DNA of 64,000 nucleotides from assembly GCA_027484685.1 (NCBI GenBank), contig JAIXSO010000060.1:1-64000 (forward strand), read 5' to 3'. Position 1 is the first letter of the stretch. Each line of letters begins with the position of its first letter. This document shows, one piece after another, positions 44,135-53,309 of the stretch. The position numbers and the translations under genes are program-made. Source of the stretch: Bacteroidota bacterium (GTDB taxonomy: Bacteria; Bacteroidota; Bacteroidia; UKL13-3). A model generated the notes under the pieces. It was not told the DNA's origin and searched no databases. It saw only the letters and a program-made list of their open reading frames with translations.

Positions 44135-44758
44135 ATGCAAAAGAAAAATTTATGGATTGGACTTGTGTTAGTTTTATCAATCAATTTACATGTAAATGCT
44201 CAATATGCTAAAATAGATAGCACTTACAAACGATGGTTCGTTGGTAGTACTTTATTTGTAGTGGGTAATTTAGCTCCCGTAAACCCACCAGAATTTGGTC
44301 AACTCAATTTAGGTTACCGCATTACAGGAAAGGATGTAATCTCTCTTGAGCTAATAACTTGGAAATATGCTTGGCCACTTGGTATTAACCCTTTTTATAA
44401 TAAGGCATATGGAACACCAGAAGAAAAATTTCCTGGATACGTACGAGATTACGGTGTAGGTGTGGCTTACCAAAGGTATTTATGGAAAGGTCTTTATGTA
44501 GCAGTGCACATTATGCCAGCTTTGCAAACATATACAAATGAAAACGGCAAAAATGTGGGTAATGGTTTCATGATATTCAACACAAACCGAGTTGGTTACC
44601 ACGTAAAACTCTTTAAGGATAAGTTTTTTATAGAACCATCACTTGGTATAGCTGGCCGCCCTTATGCTACCGAAATGCCTGATGGATTTAAACAAAAAGA
44701 TAATAAATGGTCCAAATGGACTCCCGAACCAGGACTACATATTGGCTATAATTTTTAA
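44135..44758 (+). CDS. Outer-membrane-type protein, paralogue 2
   Basis: A protein of 207 residues from ATG 44135 (MQKKNLWIGLVLVLSINLHVNAQ), signal peptide included. It is colinear with the 42972 product: STYKRWFVGSTLFVVGN, LNLGYRITGKDVISLE, VAYQRYLWKGLYVAV, and ends HIGYNF. Likely a small outer-membrane barrel; the function is unknown. A 3' fragment of a further paralogue lies at 45935. Confidence 0.7.
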   Translation: MQKKNLWIGLVLVLSINLHVNAQYAKIDSTYKRWFVGSTLFVVGNLAPVNPPEFGQLNLGYRITGKDVISLELITWKYAWPLGINPFYNKAYGTPEEKFPGYVRDYGVGVAYQRYLWKGLYVAVHIMPALQTYTNENGKNVGNGFMIFNTNRVGYHVKLFKDKFFIEPSLGIAGRPYATEMPDGFKQKDNKWSKWTPEPGLHIGYNF

Positions 44759-44915
44759 ACAAACAATTTGTACATATAAAAAAGAACAAAAAAATTTAGC
44801 CAATAACTTATAGGGGGTAAACTCAGATTTTGTTTTACAAAAGGTGTTTTTCCATAAAATAAAAATGTACAGCATTTAAAGCCTATTTATTGTTTAAAAG
44901 GATGAAAAATGAAAA

Positions 44916-45887
44916 ATGAAAAAAATAAAACTAATAAGCATATTTATATTCATTGCTACCGTAAATATTGTAGCACAAGAAAATGATAGTTTGAAAACAA
45001 GCAAAGTTCAAGTAACATTTGCATATCCATTTGGTAGTAACGGAACAAGTTCAATGAAATATTCAAATAATTTTTCATTTAATGTATTGTATGGTTTAAA
45101 TGGCGGTGTAGATGGAGCTGAAATTGGTTCAATATTCAACTATAATAAAGGAATTGTCAGAGGATTTCAATTGTCAGGAATTTCAAATATTTGTTTGAAT
45201 TCAACAAATGGTTTAGTTATATCAGGAGTACTAAATTATTCTAAGCAAAACTCAAAAGGATTTCAATTATCAACTGTAAACGTTTGTGATAATGAGTTTA
45301 GAGGTTTGCAATTAGGTGTTGTTAATTATACTAAGAAGCTTAAAGGCGTTCAAGTTGGTTTATTTAACTACATAAATAATGGTGACAATGCTTTGCCAAT
45401 TGGATTATTCAGCATAGTAAAAAATGGTTATTATGAATTGGAACTTACTGGAGGTGATGCAATAAACTATAACCTGAACTTTAAAATGGGAGTTGAAAAG
45501 TTTTACACTATTTTTAAAACTGGCTACTCTTTATTTAAAAACAATGCTATTTATAGTGTAGGTCTTGGATTTGGAAGTAATATACCTATTTCTGAGAAAC
45601 AAAAAATCAGCATTGATTTATCATACAATCAAATTGTGTACAATAACTATTGGGACAACGGAAAAATTAATATTCTAAATAAGGCCGATTTTAACTACAA
45701 ATACAGCTTTTCAAATAAATTTTCTGTGTTGATAGGTCCATCATTTAACATTTACATTACAGAAGAGAAGGTAGAAGGTAAATACGGAACTTTAAATATT
45801 CCTAATACTATTTATTCAAACGAAAGAACGAATAGTAAGTTGTTTATGTGGTTTGGAATTAATGCAGGTTTGTCTTTAAAACTATAA
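44916..45887 (+). CDS. LA_2272-type surface repeat protein
   Basis: A protein of 323 residues with signal peptide (LISIFIFIATVNIVAQ). The middle contains repeats of about 20 residues of the form G-hydrophobic-Q-hydrophobic-G-x-x-N (RGFQLSGISN, KGFQLSTVNV, RGLQLGVVNY, KGVQVGLFNY), as in the LA_2272 surface repeat family. The C-terminal part looks like beta-strands of an outer-membrane barrel. The function is unknown. Confidence 0.65.
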   Translation: MKKIKLISIFIFIATVNIVAQENDSLKTSKVQVTFAYPFGSNGTSSMKYSNNFSFNVLYGLNGGVDGAEIGSIFNYNKGIVRGFQLSGISNICLNSTNGLVISGVLNYSKQNSKGFQLSTVNVCDNEFRGLQLGVVNYTKKLKGVQVGLFNYINNGDNALPIGLFSIVKNGYYELELTGGDAINYNLNFKMGVEKFYTIFKTGYSLFKNNAIYSVGLGFGSNIPISEKQKISIDLSYNQIVYNNYWDNGKINILNKADFNYKYSFSNKFSVLIGPSFNIYITEEKVEGKYGTLNIPNTIYSNERTNSKLFMWFGINAGLSLKL

Positions 45888-45934
45888 TTACTGAAATCAA
45901 ATAATACCTAAAAACAGTAATTGAAAACTGGAAA

Positions 45935-45991
45935 GGTAATAACTGGCCCAAATGGCCTCCCGAACTTGGGCTACATATTGGATATAAATTT
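45935..45991 (+). pseudogene. 3' fragment of a third paralogue
   Basis: Nineteen codons read GNNWPKWPPELGLHIGYKF and match the last 19 residues of the 44135 product (DNKWSKWTPEPGLHIGYNF) at 13 positions, with no gene around it. The remnant shows that the family was once larger at this locus or that recombination left a piece behind. Confidence 0.65.
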
Positions 45992-46004
45992 AAATATATA
46001 ACTT

Positions 46005-46403
46005 ATGCATACACAAAAAACACCACAAAATGAACTAAAAGTCGATTTGAAACTAAAACTCGCTGCACTGTGGGCTAGTTTTATGTTTCTCTACGTCTAT
46101 GTTGATTATTTTCATTTATATATGCCAGGCTCCATAGAAGAAATTCTCGCGGGAAATGTATTTATTTTTGACATTTCTTACGTCTTTTTATTGCTAGCAA
46201 TGACCTTTGTAATAATTCCAACTCTTATGATTTTCCTCTCTGTTGCACTCCCTGCTAAAGTAAACCGATTAATGAACATAATTGTAGCTATACTTTATAT
46301 TCCATATATGCTGTTTAATTTGGCAGGAGAAGCTTGGGCTCATATGTATTTTGCAGCAGCTGTAGAAGTATTATTACTTTGTCTAATCATTCGTTATGCC
46401 TAG
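46005..46403 (+). CDS. DUF6326-like membrane protein
   Basis: A protein of 132 residues with four hydrophobic helices. The opening KLKLAALWASFMFLYVYVDYFHLYMPG fits DUF6326 as I remember it. The function is unknown. It starts directly after the paralogue fragment. Confidence 0.65.
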   Translation: MHTQKTPQNELKVDLKLKLAALWASFMFLYVYVDYFHLYMPGSIEEILAGNVFIFDISYVFLLLAMTFVIIPTLMIFLSVALPAKVNRLMNIIVAILYIPYMLFNLAGEAWAHMYFAAAVEVLLLCLIIRYA

Positions 46404-46600
46404 AAATTGACATGTATTGAAGCATAAAATTAATAGTTGATTGAAAATAAAAAACAAACCTTAAGGATCATTTTACCAAATACTTATATCATTTACTTGA
46501 CTCATAATGAGCAAAAATACATAGGTAAATTCATCAAATCCAATTAAGCAATTAGCTTCTTCTATGAAAATCAAAAATTAATAAAAATCTATAAGTACAC

Positions 46601-47347
46601 ATGAAAAAAAACAACTTACTGGCATCATTATGCCTTATTTCCTTGGCATTTTTAAACAATTCACTGAATGCCCAAGATCTAACTTCCATCAAAGTAGGAA
46701 CTACACTACCTCTTTTTACTTATGAGGCATCATCAAAAATTTTAAATGTACAAATGACTATTAGAAACATAGGATTTAGTAACTCAGAAGAATTTGATGT
46801 AACCTTGGTAATAAAAAACACTAGTACTAATACAGAATATGAAATTGATAAGATAGTTCAATCAGGTTTATCGTATACCCAACTTAACAATGGAAATACA
46901 AGTTATATAAAAGATTGGAAAGTAGACTTAAAAGATAAAACTCAGGTACCAAGCGGCACATACCGCGTAATAGCTAAAATAAACGATGAGAAAAAAGCGT
47001 TCGAAACCAATTACGCTAATAATAATGAGAACTTTGCAAGTAGTAGTTTTATTTATAACACTTCAAGTTTAGGAGTAGTTGAAAGTAGTAATAAACAAAA
47101 CATACAAGTTTATCCCAATCCTTCTAATGGGAAATTTAATGTGGAGTTGGGTAATATTGAAAGAAATGCTCAACCTATTACTATAACCATTAACAATATT
47201 TTGGGAGAAGTAATCAATACTTTTTCTGTACAAAATGGTTTATCAAATTTGGAAATAAACCTTTCAAATCAAGCAAATGGGTTTTATTTCATTACTATAA
47301 AAAATGGTTCAAATTTATATACTAGGAAAATAAAAATTCAAAATTAA
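46601..47347 (+). CDS. T9SS-secreted protein with CARDB-like domain
   Basis: A protein of 248 residues with signal peptide (LLASLCLISLAFLNNSLNAQ). Residues 35-150 form an Ig-like fold of CARDB type (LNVQMTIRNIGFSNSEEFDV, YRVIAKINDEKKAF). The C-terminal type A sorting domain is IQVYPNPSNGKFNVELGN ending LYTRKIKIQN. It should be exported by the type IX system; adhesion is a guess. Confidence 0.75.
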   Translation: MKKNNLLASLCLISLAFLNNSLNAQDLTSIKVGTTLPLFTYEASSKILNVQMTIRNIGFSNSEEFDVTLVIKNTSTNTEYEIDKIVQSGLSYTQLNNGNTSYIKDWKVDLKDKTQVPSGTYRVIAKINDEKKAFETNYANNNENFASSSFIYNTSSLGVVESSNKQNIQVYPNPSNGKFNVELGNIERNAQPITITINNILGEVINTFSVQNGLSNLEINLSNQANGFYFITIKNGSNLYTRKIKIQN

Positions 47348-47543
47348 ATAGTAATACATTACAGAATTGAATAGGACCATGGGCTATTTAGTAAAGCAAA
47401 ACAATGGTCTGTTGTTTTATAAAAGTCAATTGCAATTAAACATTTAGTCAAAATTTTTAAATTCAATCTCTTAATTCTTCACATATCAAAAAAGGCCTAG
47501 AATAATACATGACCCTTATAGAATCGCAGCCATTAAATAAAAT

Positions 47544-49916
47544 ATGATCAAATATTATTCAATTACTTTTATACTTTTTCTTGTTTTTAGTACCGCTTTT
47601 GCCCAAACTAAATTTACTTTAAGTGGCGAGCTTAGAGACAGTTCTAATGGAGAAACATTAATTGGTGCAGTAGTAAAAATTATTGAAACCAATAAGGCTA
47701 TTTCAACCAATACTTATGGCTATTTTGCATTAACACTGCCTTCCGGAAATTATACTGTTCAAATTACTTATTTGGGTTTTCAAACTAAGATTTTAAAGGT
47801 TAATTTAGATAAAGATACCAAGTTAAATGTAAAACTTAGCCAAAAGAGCATTACAGGAAAAGAAGTGGTAATAAAAGGTGAACGTGCTGACAAGAACGTG
47901 CGCAGTACCGAAATGAGTACGGTAGAATTATCGGGCGAAAAAGTAAAGCAATTACCAGTAATTTTTGGAGAACCTGATATTTTAAAAGCCATCATTTTAT
48001 TGCCAGGTATAAAAAGCGGTGGTGAAGGCGGAACAGGATTTTATGTAAGAGGTGGCGGCCCTGATCAAAATTTAATATTAATGGATGAAGCTGTAGTTTA
48101 TAATCCATCGCATTTATTTGGTTTCCTTTCAGTATTTAATACAGACGCAGTTAAAAATTTAGAGGTTATTAAAGGCGGTATGCCAGCAAATTATGGCGGG
48201 CGTTTATCATCAATTTTAAATGTTAGCATGCGCGAAGGCAATAACCAAAAATATGAGTTTAATGGTGGCATTGGTTTAATAGCCTCACGTTTTAGTGTTG
48301 AGGGACCCATGAAAAAAGGTAAAAGCAGTTTTTTAATTGCAGCCCGTAGAACTTATATTGATATTTTAGCTCAACCTTTTTTACCTAAAAGTGCACAAGG
48401 AAATGCCTATTATTTTTATGATATTAACTTAAAGATGAATTGGCAGTTAGGGGCAAAAGATAAATTATACTTTTCAGGATATTTTGGAAGAGATATTTTA
48501 GATTTTGTGAGTCCAACTAATAAAAGTGTAAACCTTAATTTTGGTTGGGGAAATGCTACAGCTACATTACGTTGGAACCATGTATTTAAACCTAAATTGT
48601 TTAGCAATACTTCTTTAATTTATAACCGTTACGATTTATTTAACGATTTTAAATTTGGTGCAAGTGGTTTTAGTGTGCGTTCAGGTTTGTATGATTGGAA
48701 CTTAAAGTCAGATTTTACCTGGTTTGCTGCTGATAAACATTTGGTTAAATTTGGTTTCAATTATATTTTCCATACGTTCACTCCAGGTATTGCCAGTGGT
48801 GCTTTAGGTACCATAAAAATTGATGAAGAAATTAGTAAACAATATGCGCATGAGTTTGCAATATACGCCCAAGATGAATGGCAAATAAGCCAACGTTGGA
48901 GTGTAAATGCTGGCTTGCGAGCTGTAGCTTTTAATAAAGTGGGTCCCTATACTCAAGAAATATTTGACAATAACAATCAAAAAACAGGAGAATCTATAAA
49001 ATACGGTGCCAATGAAAGTATTGCGTTTTATCCTAGATTAGAACCAAGGTTAAATGTTAATTATTTGATTAATGAGGAATCATCGATAAAAGCATCTTAT
49101 ACTAAAACATATCAGTTTGTGCATTTAGCCACTACAAGTGGTGCTCAGTTTCCTGTTGATTTATGGGTGCCTAGTTCAGCTAAAGTTAAACCTCAAGAGG
49201 CCAATCAAGTGGCTTTGGGTTATTTTAGAAATTTTAAAAATAACAGATATGAAGCTAGTGCCGAGGCTTATTATAAAGTAATGGATAACCAAATTGAGTT
49301 TAAGCCATTTTCACAATTGTTTTTCAATGCTAATTTAGAAAACGAGATGGTTTTTGGACAGGGAAAAGCTTATGGTTTAGAATTGTTTTTAAAGAAAAAA
49401 GTGGGTAGGCTAAATGGATGGATTGGTTACACATGGAGCCGAGCTTACCGCCAATTTGATCAATTAAATAATGGAGAAGCATACTTTTTCAGGTACGATA
49501 GAACGCACGATATGTCGTTGGTGTTAAGTTATACTTTTAATAAAAAATGGACAGGAACTTTTGTCTTTGTTTATGGAACAGGCAATGCTGTTACTTTACC
49601 AAACTCTCGTTATCCATACAGAATTGGTTATGACCCACAAACAAACGAACCTAAATTCACTTTTATTGACGTATATGATAAAATAAATTCATATCGGTTA
49701 CCATCCTATCATAGGGCAGATATCAGTTTTGTTTATACCCATAAAAAAACTAAAAATTGGGAAAGCAATTGGAATTTTAGCATTTACAATATTTACAATC
49801 GAGCTAATCCATATTTTATATATTTTTTACCTGATTTAGATAAGTTAGAAGTAAAAGCTTATATGGTTTATTTATTCCCCATTTTACCTTCGGTGGCTTG
49901 GAATTTTAAGTTTTAA
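47544..49916 (+). CDS. TonB-dependent receptor with carboxypeptidase-like domain
   Basis: A protein of 790 residues. The signal peptide (FLVFSTAFAQ) precedes a CarboxypepD_reg-like domain (SGELRDSSNGETLIGAVVKI), a plug with LPGIKSGGEGGTGFYVRGGGPDQNLILMDEA, and a barrel ending in Phe. It is the SusC-like type that travels with DUF4249 lipoproteins. The DUF4249 gene starts 3 nt after its stop, so the pair is an operon. The substrate is unknown. Confidence 0.9.
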   Translation: MIKYYSITFILFLVFSTAFAQTKFTLSGELRDSSNGETLIGAVVKIIETNKAISTNTYGYFALTLPSGNYTVQITYLGFQTKILKVNLDKDTKLNVKLSQKSITGKEVVIKGERADKNVRSTEMSTVELSGEKVKQLPVIFGEPDILKAIILLPGIKSGGEGGTGFYVRGGGPDQNLILMDEAVVYNPSHLFGFLSVFNTDAVKNLEVIKGGMPANYGGRLSSILNVSMREGNNQKYEFNGGIGLIASRFSVEGPMKKGKSSFLIAARRTYIDILAQPFLPKSAQGNAYYFYDINLKMNWQLGAKDKLYFSGYFGRDILDFVSPTNKSVNLNFGWGNATATLRWNHVFKPKLFSNTSLIYNRYDLFNDFKFGASGFSVRSGLYDWNLKSDFTWFAADKHLVKFGFNYIFHTFTPGIASGALGTIKIDEEISKQYAHEFAIYAQDEWQISQRWSVNAGLRAVAFNKVGPYTQEIFDNNNQKTGESIKYGANESIAFYPRLEPRLNVNYLINEESSIKASYTKTYQFVHLATTSGAQFPVDLWVPSSAKVKPQEANQVALGYFRNFKNNRYEASAEAYYKVMDNQIEFKPFSQLFFNANLENEMVFGQGKAYGLELFLKKKVGRLNGWIGYTWSRAYRQFDQLNNGEAYFFRYDRTHDMSLVLSYTFNKKWTGTFVFVYGTGNAVTLPNSRYPYRIGYDPQTNEPKFTFIDVYDKINSYRLPSYHRADISFVYTHKKTKNWESNWNFSIYNIYNRANPYFIYFLPDLDKLEVKAYMVYLFPILPSVAWNFKF

Positions 49917-49919
49917 AAA

Positions 49920-50810
49920 ATGAAAAAAATAATTATACCAATATTATTCGTCATCACACTATTTTCTTGCGAAAAGGAAATTACTATTGATGTACCTCCA
50001 GGTAAATTGCAATACGTAGTGGAAGCAAGTATTAACAATCGATTTCCATTGTTAAACTATGTATTTATTAGCACTACTATCGATTATTTTAAACCTGATT
50101 TATCGCTAAATGGTATTAAAAATGCGGAAGTTTATATTACACCTGGGGTAATAATTGGAAATGATACAATGTACAATAAAGCTAATCGAATCAGGCTTTA
50201 TTCTGTTGATTCTTTATCAAAAATAATTCCTGAATTAGATAGCATGGTAAGCTCATTTTCGGGCGTGTATATGAATCCATTTGAACTTATTGGAAATGTG
50301 AATACTCCATATAAATTAGATATTTTGTTAAACAATGGAGCTACAGCCATTACTGCTAAAACATTTATACCGCGTACAGCAAATATTGATAGTATAGTTT
50401 ACCAAATTGAACCAAACGAAGACAATGATACTTTTGGAAAAGCTTTTACTAAATTTTGGTTTGTAGATGGGCCTGAAAAAAATAATTATAGATTGGCAGT
50501 AAATGTTAGTTCTGATTCTATTTTGTATGGTTGGGGAGCTTGTAAGTTTTACCAAACTTTTGACGATGAATTTGGAAATAATGGAATTAGACCCTATGAT
50601 TTTTTCAGTCCCTTTAATCAAGGTGACACATTGAATTTATACCTTTCGCATATTGGCAGAAAAGAGTTTTTGTTTTGGGAATCGTTTGAAAATGCTGAAA
50701 ATAACGTTGGGCCATTTGCTACTCCAGGTAATGTAAAATCAAATGTTAACGGTGCAATAGGTTCGTTTACTGGATATGCAGTTGATTATAAACAAATAAT
50801 TCTGAAGTGA
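49920..50810 (+). CDS. DUF4249 lipoprotein, receptor partner
   Basis: A protein of 296 residues. Lipoprotein signal (LFVITLFSCEKEITIDVPPG) with the Cys and the following EKEI/VPPG typical of DUF4249. The mature part is beta-rich (VVEASINNRFPLLNYVFIS). It is thought to act as the surface lipoprotein of the TonB receptor upstream, as SusD does for SusC (family knowledge by analogy). The usual length is about 280-300. Confidence 0.85.
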   Translation: MKKIIIPILFVITLFSCEKEITIDVPPGKLQYVVEASINNRFPLLNYVFISTTIDYFKPDLSLNGIKNAEVYITPGVIIGNDTMYNKANRIRLYSVDSLSKIIPELDSMVSSFSGVYMNPFELIGNVNTPYKLDILLNNGATAITAKTFIPRTANIDSIVYQIEPNEDNDTFGKAFTKFWFVDGPEKNNYRLAVNVSSDSILYGWGACKFYQTFDDEFGNNGIRPYDFFSPFNQGDTLNLYLSHIGRKEFLFWESFENAENNVGPFATPGNVKSNVNGAIGSFTGYAVDYKQIILK

Positions 50811-50854
50811 TAAATTATTATATAATACCCAACTATTAATTAATAATCTCCTAT

Positions 50855-51038
50855 TACCGAATGTGACAAGTTTTTAAAACCTGTTACGTCTTTGTGTAGG
50901 GAAAAATTGCTTAAATCAAATAAAAGTAAGTTGGATGATAATTAACAAAAAGTGTTTTAGTTAAAAAAACAAGAAAACAGTTACTTTAAGCCAACACAAA
51001 AGTGATGGTTTTGTAACACATAAATGCAAGTTAGCGGC
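50855..51038 (+). repeat. Cassette linker copy with core GTTAGCGGC
   Basis: Hairpin 50861-50889 (ATGTGACAAG...CTGTTACGT) is followed by AAATTGCTTAAATC, AAGTTGGATGATAATT, CAGTTACTTTAAGCC and GTGATGGTTTTGTAACAC, ending AAATGCAAGTTAGCGGC (core 51030-51038). The order is that of the copies at 39554 and 53069. It precedes the NTF2-like gene. Confidence 0.6.
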
Positions 51039-51089
51039 CATTTCAACATACGAATGATTGCTGATAAAAACCAATTGACATTACAAAAA

Positions 51090-51458
51090 ATGACACAAGA
51101 CGAACAAATAATTGAATGCGAAAAAAGACTTTTAGAGGCAGTGAAAACTCGCGATATCCAAGTTCTTGATGAACTGCTACACGACAATCTTATTTTTAAT
51201 ATTCCAACCGGACAGACAATTACTAAAGAAATGGATATTGAAAATTATCGTTCTGGTATTATGACCGTTTACGATATTTCGATAAGTGACCAAACAATAA
51301 GCACAATTGAAAATATTTCAACTGTTGTGGTTACTGTTTATTTAAAAGCAAAATATGCCGACCAAATTATTGACGGAAAGTTTAGATATTTAAGAGTATG
51401 GAAATTGTTTAATAATTCTTGGAAAGTAATTGCAGGAAGCGGATTTCAAATTCAATAG
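51090..51458 (+). CDS. NTF2-like (DUF4440) protein
   Basis: A protein of 122 residues from ATG 51090 (MTQDEQIIECEKRLLEAVKTRD), the family-like start; ATG 51054 is possible. The SnoaL/NTF2 cone fold is indicated by DVLDELL-type helix (IQVLDELLHDNLIFNIPTGQ) and the closing strands VWKLFNNSWKVIAGSGFQI. No signal peptide. Enzyme or binding role unknown. It is a single-gene cassette. Confidence 0.75.
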   Translation: MTQDEQIIECEKRLLEAVKTRDIQVLDELLHDNLIFNIPTGQTITKEMDIENYRSGIMTVYDISISDQTISTIENISTVVVTVYLKAKYADQIIDGKFRYLRVWKLFNNSWKVIAGSGFQIQ

Positions 51459-51785
51459 AATGACCAATATAAAAACAACAACTAATCGTTAATAAAGGTT
51501 TTACATCAGGCGCAGCTGAAGTGCAAAATTTAACAGTGATAATATCAATTTTTATACTTCGATTGCCCACCCGGACGCAAAGCCACTGACGGGCATTGAA
51601 TCCCCAAACACCACTATCAATAATTTTTGCAACGTACTCTCGGATTCATAATGAAAGTAGTGTTACATAACTTTCAAACTCCTACATGGTACAAAAGTAA
51701 AGTTATCAATTCATGGTTAATACTAATCAAGTATTAAACATGACAGTTTTTAAAACCTGTCACGTTTTTTTATTTGTATAAGGTT
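51459..51785. repeat. Gene-free: GC-rich fold and cassette hairpin
   Basis: 51560-51600 has CCCACCCGGACGC...ACTGACGGGCATT, a possible attC-like arm, and no ORF. 51738-51765 is a further ACATGACAG...CTGTCACGT hairpin with T-run, which also ends the convergent XRE gene. Confidence 0.45.
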
Positions 51786-52100
51786 TTATTTCTTTAACAG
51801 TTCTTTGTAAATAGCTACTTCCTTTTGTAAATCCAATACTTGTTTTTCAAGTTCTGTTTCCTTGGCAGTTGGGGTGTTTACAGGGTGAAGTTGTGCCAAT
51901 ACAGTAAATAAATTTATATTCATAGCATTGCTAAGCTGCCAAAGGTAATGGCTGCTAATACTTTCTTTTTCTATCAACCTAAATATGGTTACATTTTGCG
52001 TACCCAGTTCGTAAGCCAGTTGCGATTGCGTATAGCGCCTTTCGTCCATAAGGCGTTTAAGCAGTTGCCCATTATGAGGCATATTCTTGTTTTCGTTCAT
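51786..52100 (-). CDS. XRE-type HTH regulator with coiled coil
   Basis: A protein of 104 residues. The N-terminal helix-turn-helix (LLKRLMDERRYTQSQLAYELGTQNVTIFRLI) has Cro/C1 form, followed by a linker and a C-terminal coiled coil (KETELEKQVLDLQKEVAIYKELLKK) likely to dimerise. The region upstream contains ATGGTAAT-type repeats near 52170-52205 and four 41-bp tandem repeats at 52245-52408, which might be its operators (inference). Confidence 0.75.
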   Translation of the reverse strand: MNENKNMPHNGQLLKRLMDERRYTQSQLAYELGTQNVTIFRLIEKESISSHYLWQLSNAMNINLFTVLAQLHPVNTPTAKETELEKQVLDLQKEVAIYKELLKK

Positions 52101-52244
52101 GGTAGGTATGGTTTTTATACAAAAATAATACTTAGCCCATTATTTAAAATACCATAAATGTTAATTATATTATCCAAATGGTAATAGATAATAGCAAAAT
52201 GGTAATTTTATTTATAGCCGACAATGTCAGAAACAAATAAATGT

Positions 52245-52408
52245 AATAAGTTTTACAGCAGACTAAGGCGCGGACAAATTGTTGTAATGCAATTTACAGC
52301 CGACTAAGGCGCGAACGAATTGTTGTAATAAGATTTACTGCCGACTAAGGCGCGAACAAATTGTTGTAATTAGTTTTACTGCTCTGTAGTGGGGCAGCAA
52401 ATTGTTGT
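52245..52408. repeat. Four tandem 41-bp repeats
   Basis: Units start at 52245, 52286, 52327 and 52368 and are exactly 41 bp each. The conserved core is TTTAC(A/T)GC, then GACTAAGGCGCG(A/G)AC and AAATTGTTGTAAT. The fourth unit has a diverged centre (CTCTGTAGTGGGGCAG). There are no spacers, so it is not CRISPR. It lies in the 492-bp gap between two minus-strand genes, upstream of the XRE gene. Confidence 0.85.
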
Positions 52409-52462
52409 AATAAAAAATTATCTATCCAAAGAATTAGTAACGTGCTACATGAATTAATGGTT

Positions 52463-52565
52463 ATTACTAATCAGGTATTAGACGTGACAGGTTTTTAAAA
52501 CCTGTCACGTCTTTATGTAGGAACAAATTGCTAGTTCAAATAAAAGCCTGTTTGATTATTTGTAG
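52463..52565 (+). repeat. Cassette linker, truncated copy
   Basis: A hairpin ACGTGACAGG...CTGTCACGT at 52482-52510 is followed by AATTGCTAGTTCAAATAAAA and GCCTGTTTGATTATTTG, then stops. No core GTT motif follows; the DUF805 gene ends right after on the other strand. This copy has lost its distal half. Confidence 0.55.
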
Positions 52566-52592
52566 CTAAAAATACAGAATCAACAAAAGATA

Positions 52593-52994
52593 CTATCCCA
52601 TTTGTGTATCTCTTTTTGAATCTTTTAAGTACCATACAATAAGTAAAATAATAACTATTCCTTTCAATAACCCAAGAATAACAAAAAGAATATTTTTTAT
52701 TATTGAATGGTTTTCAATTAAGAAGAAATACAAAATTATATCAATTATTACCAAACCTAAAGGTGATAGAGCCCAAAATTTATTTTTTCCAACATCATTT
52801 AGTCTTCGACATTGGATACTTAAAGTTGGTATTATAGTTAAAAGACAGAAAGCTATAGTAATATAGTTAACTGATAAAAGGGAAACTAAAATACTTAATA
52901 GAATTTGTATTAGTATAAAATACCAAAATTCTTCTTTTGTACTTTTTCCCGACATGTTGAAGTAATTTTGGAAACCTAAGATGTAGTATTTCAT
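52593..52994 (-). CDS. DUF805 membrane protein
   Basis: A protein of 133 residues with four hydrophobic helices. The DUF805 signature is the opening FQNYFNMSGKSTKEEFWYFI and the QCRRLNDVGKNKFWAL turn. The function is unknown; members are short inner-membrane proteins. It is in the cassette zone but opposite in orientation. Confidence 0.85.
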   Translation of the reverse strand: MKYYILGFQNYFNMSGKSTKEEFWYFILIQILLSILVSLLSVNYITIAFCLLTIIPTLSIQCRRLNDVGKNKFWALSPLGLVIIDIILYFFLIENHSIIKNILFVILGLLKGIVIILLIVWYLKDSKRDTQMG

Positions 52995-53309
52995 GATTTA
53001 AAAATCTATTTTTTCAAATGTAAAATAATTTGTATTTAAATTGAAAGAATAGATGGTTTTAACAAAATATGAAAGGTAACAGGTTTTTAAAAACCTTGTC
53101 ATGTCTTTGTTTACGAATAAATTGCTAGCGTCAAATAAAAGCCAGTTTGATGATTTGTAACAAAAAAGGTATATTCGTTAAAAAATGCTGAAACAGTTAC
53201 ATAGGTCTAGCATAAATGTGATGGTTTAGGTAGTTTTGTTACATATATATAATACCAGTTACAAGGCTTCGACAGAGTTAAATTAAATTAGCTAGATATT
53301 ATAAAATCA
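52995..53309 (+). repeat. Gene-free: cassette linker copy before the RT gene
   Basis: Hairpin 53073-53104, then AATTGCTAGCGTC, GCCAGTTTGATGATTTG, TGCTGAAACAGTTACATAGG and GTGATGGTTTAGGTAG, ending ACCAGTTACAAGGC (core-like GTTACAAGGC, 53258-53267), 43 nt before the ATG. If the reverse transcriptase uses a structured RNA, this stretch is one place to look. Confidence 0.55.

Noticed and set aside
52245-52408. Possible CRISPR array
   Set aside because: The 41-bp units are directly adjacent with no spacers, the units drift in sequence, and there are no cas genes.
53060-53309. Retron msr/msd RNA upstream of the reverse transcriptase
   Set aside because: The region is explained by a cassette linker copy also found before unrelated genes, and the RT lacks retron-type motifs.
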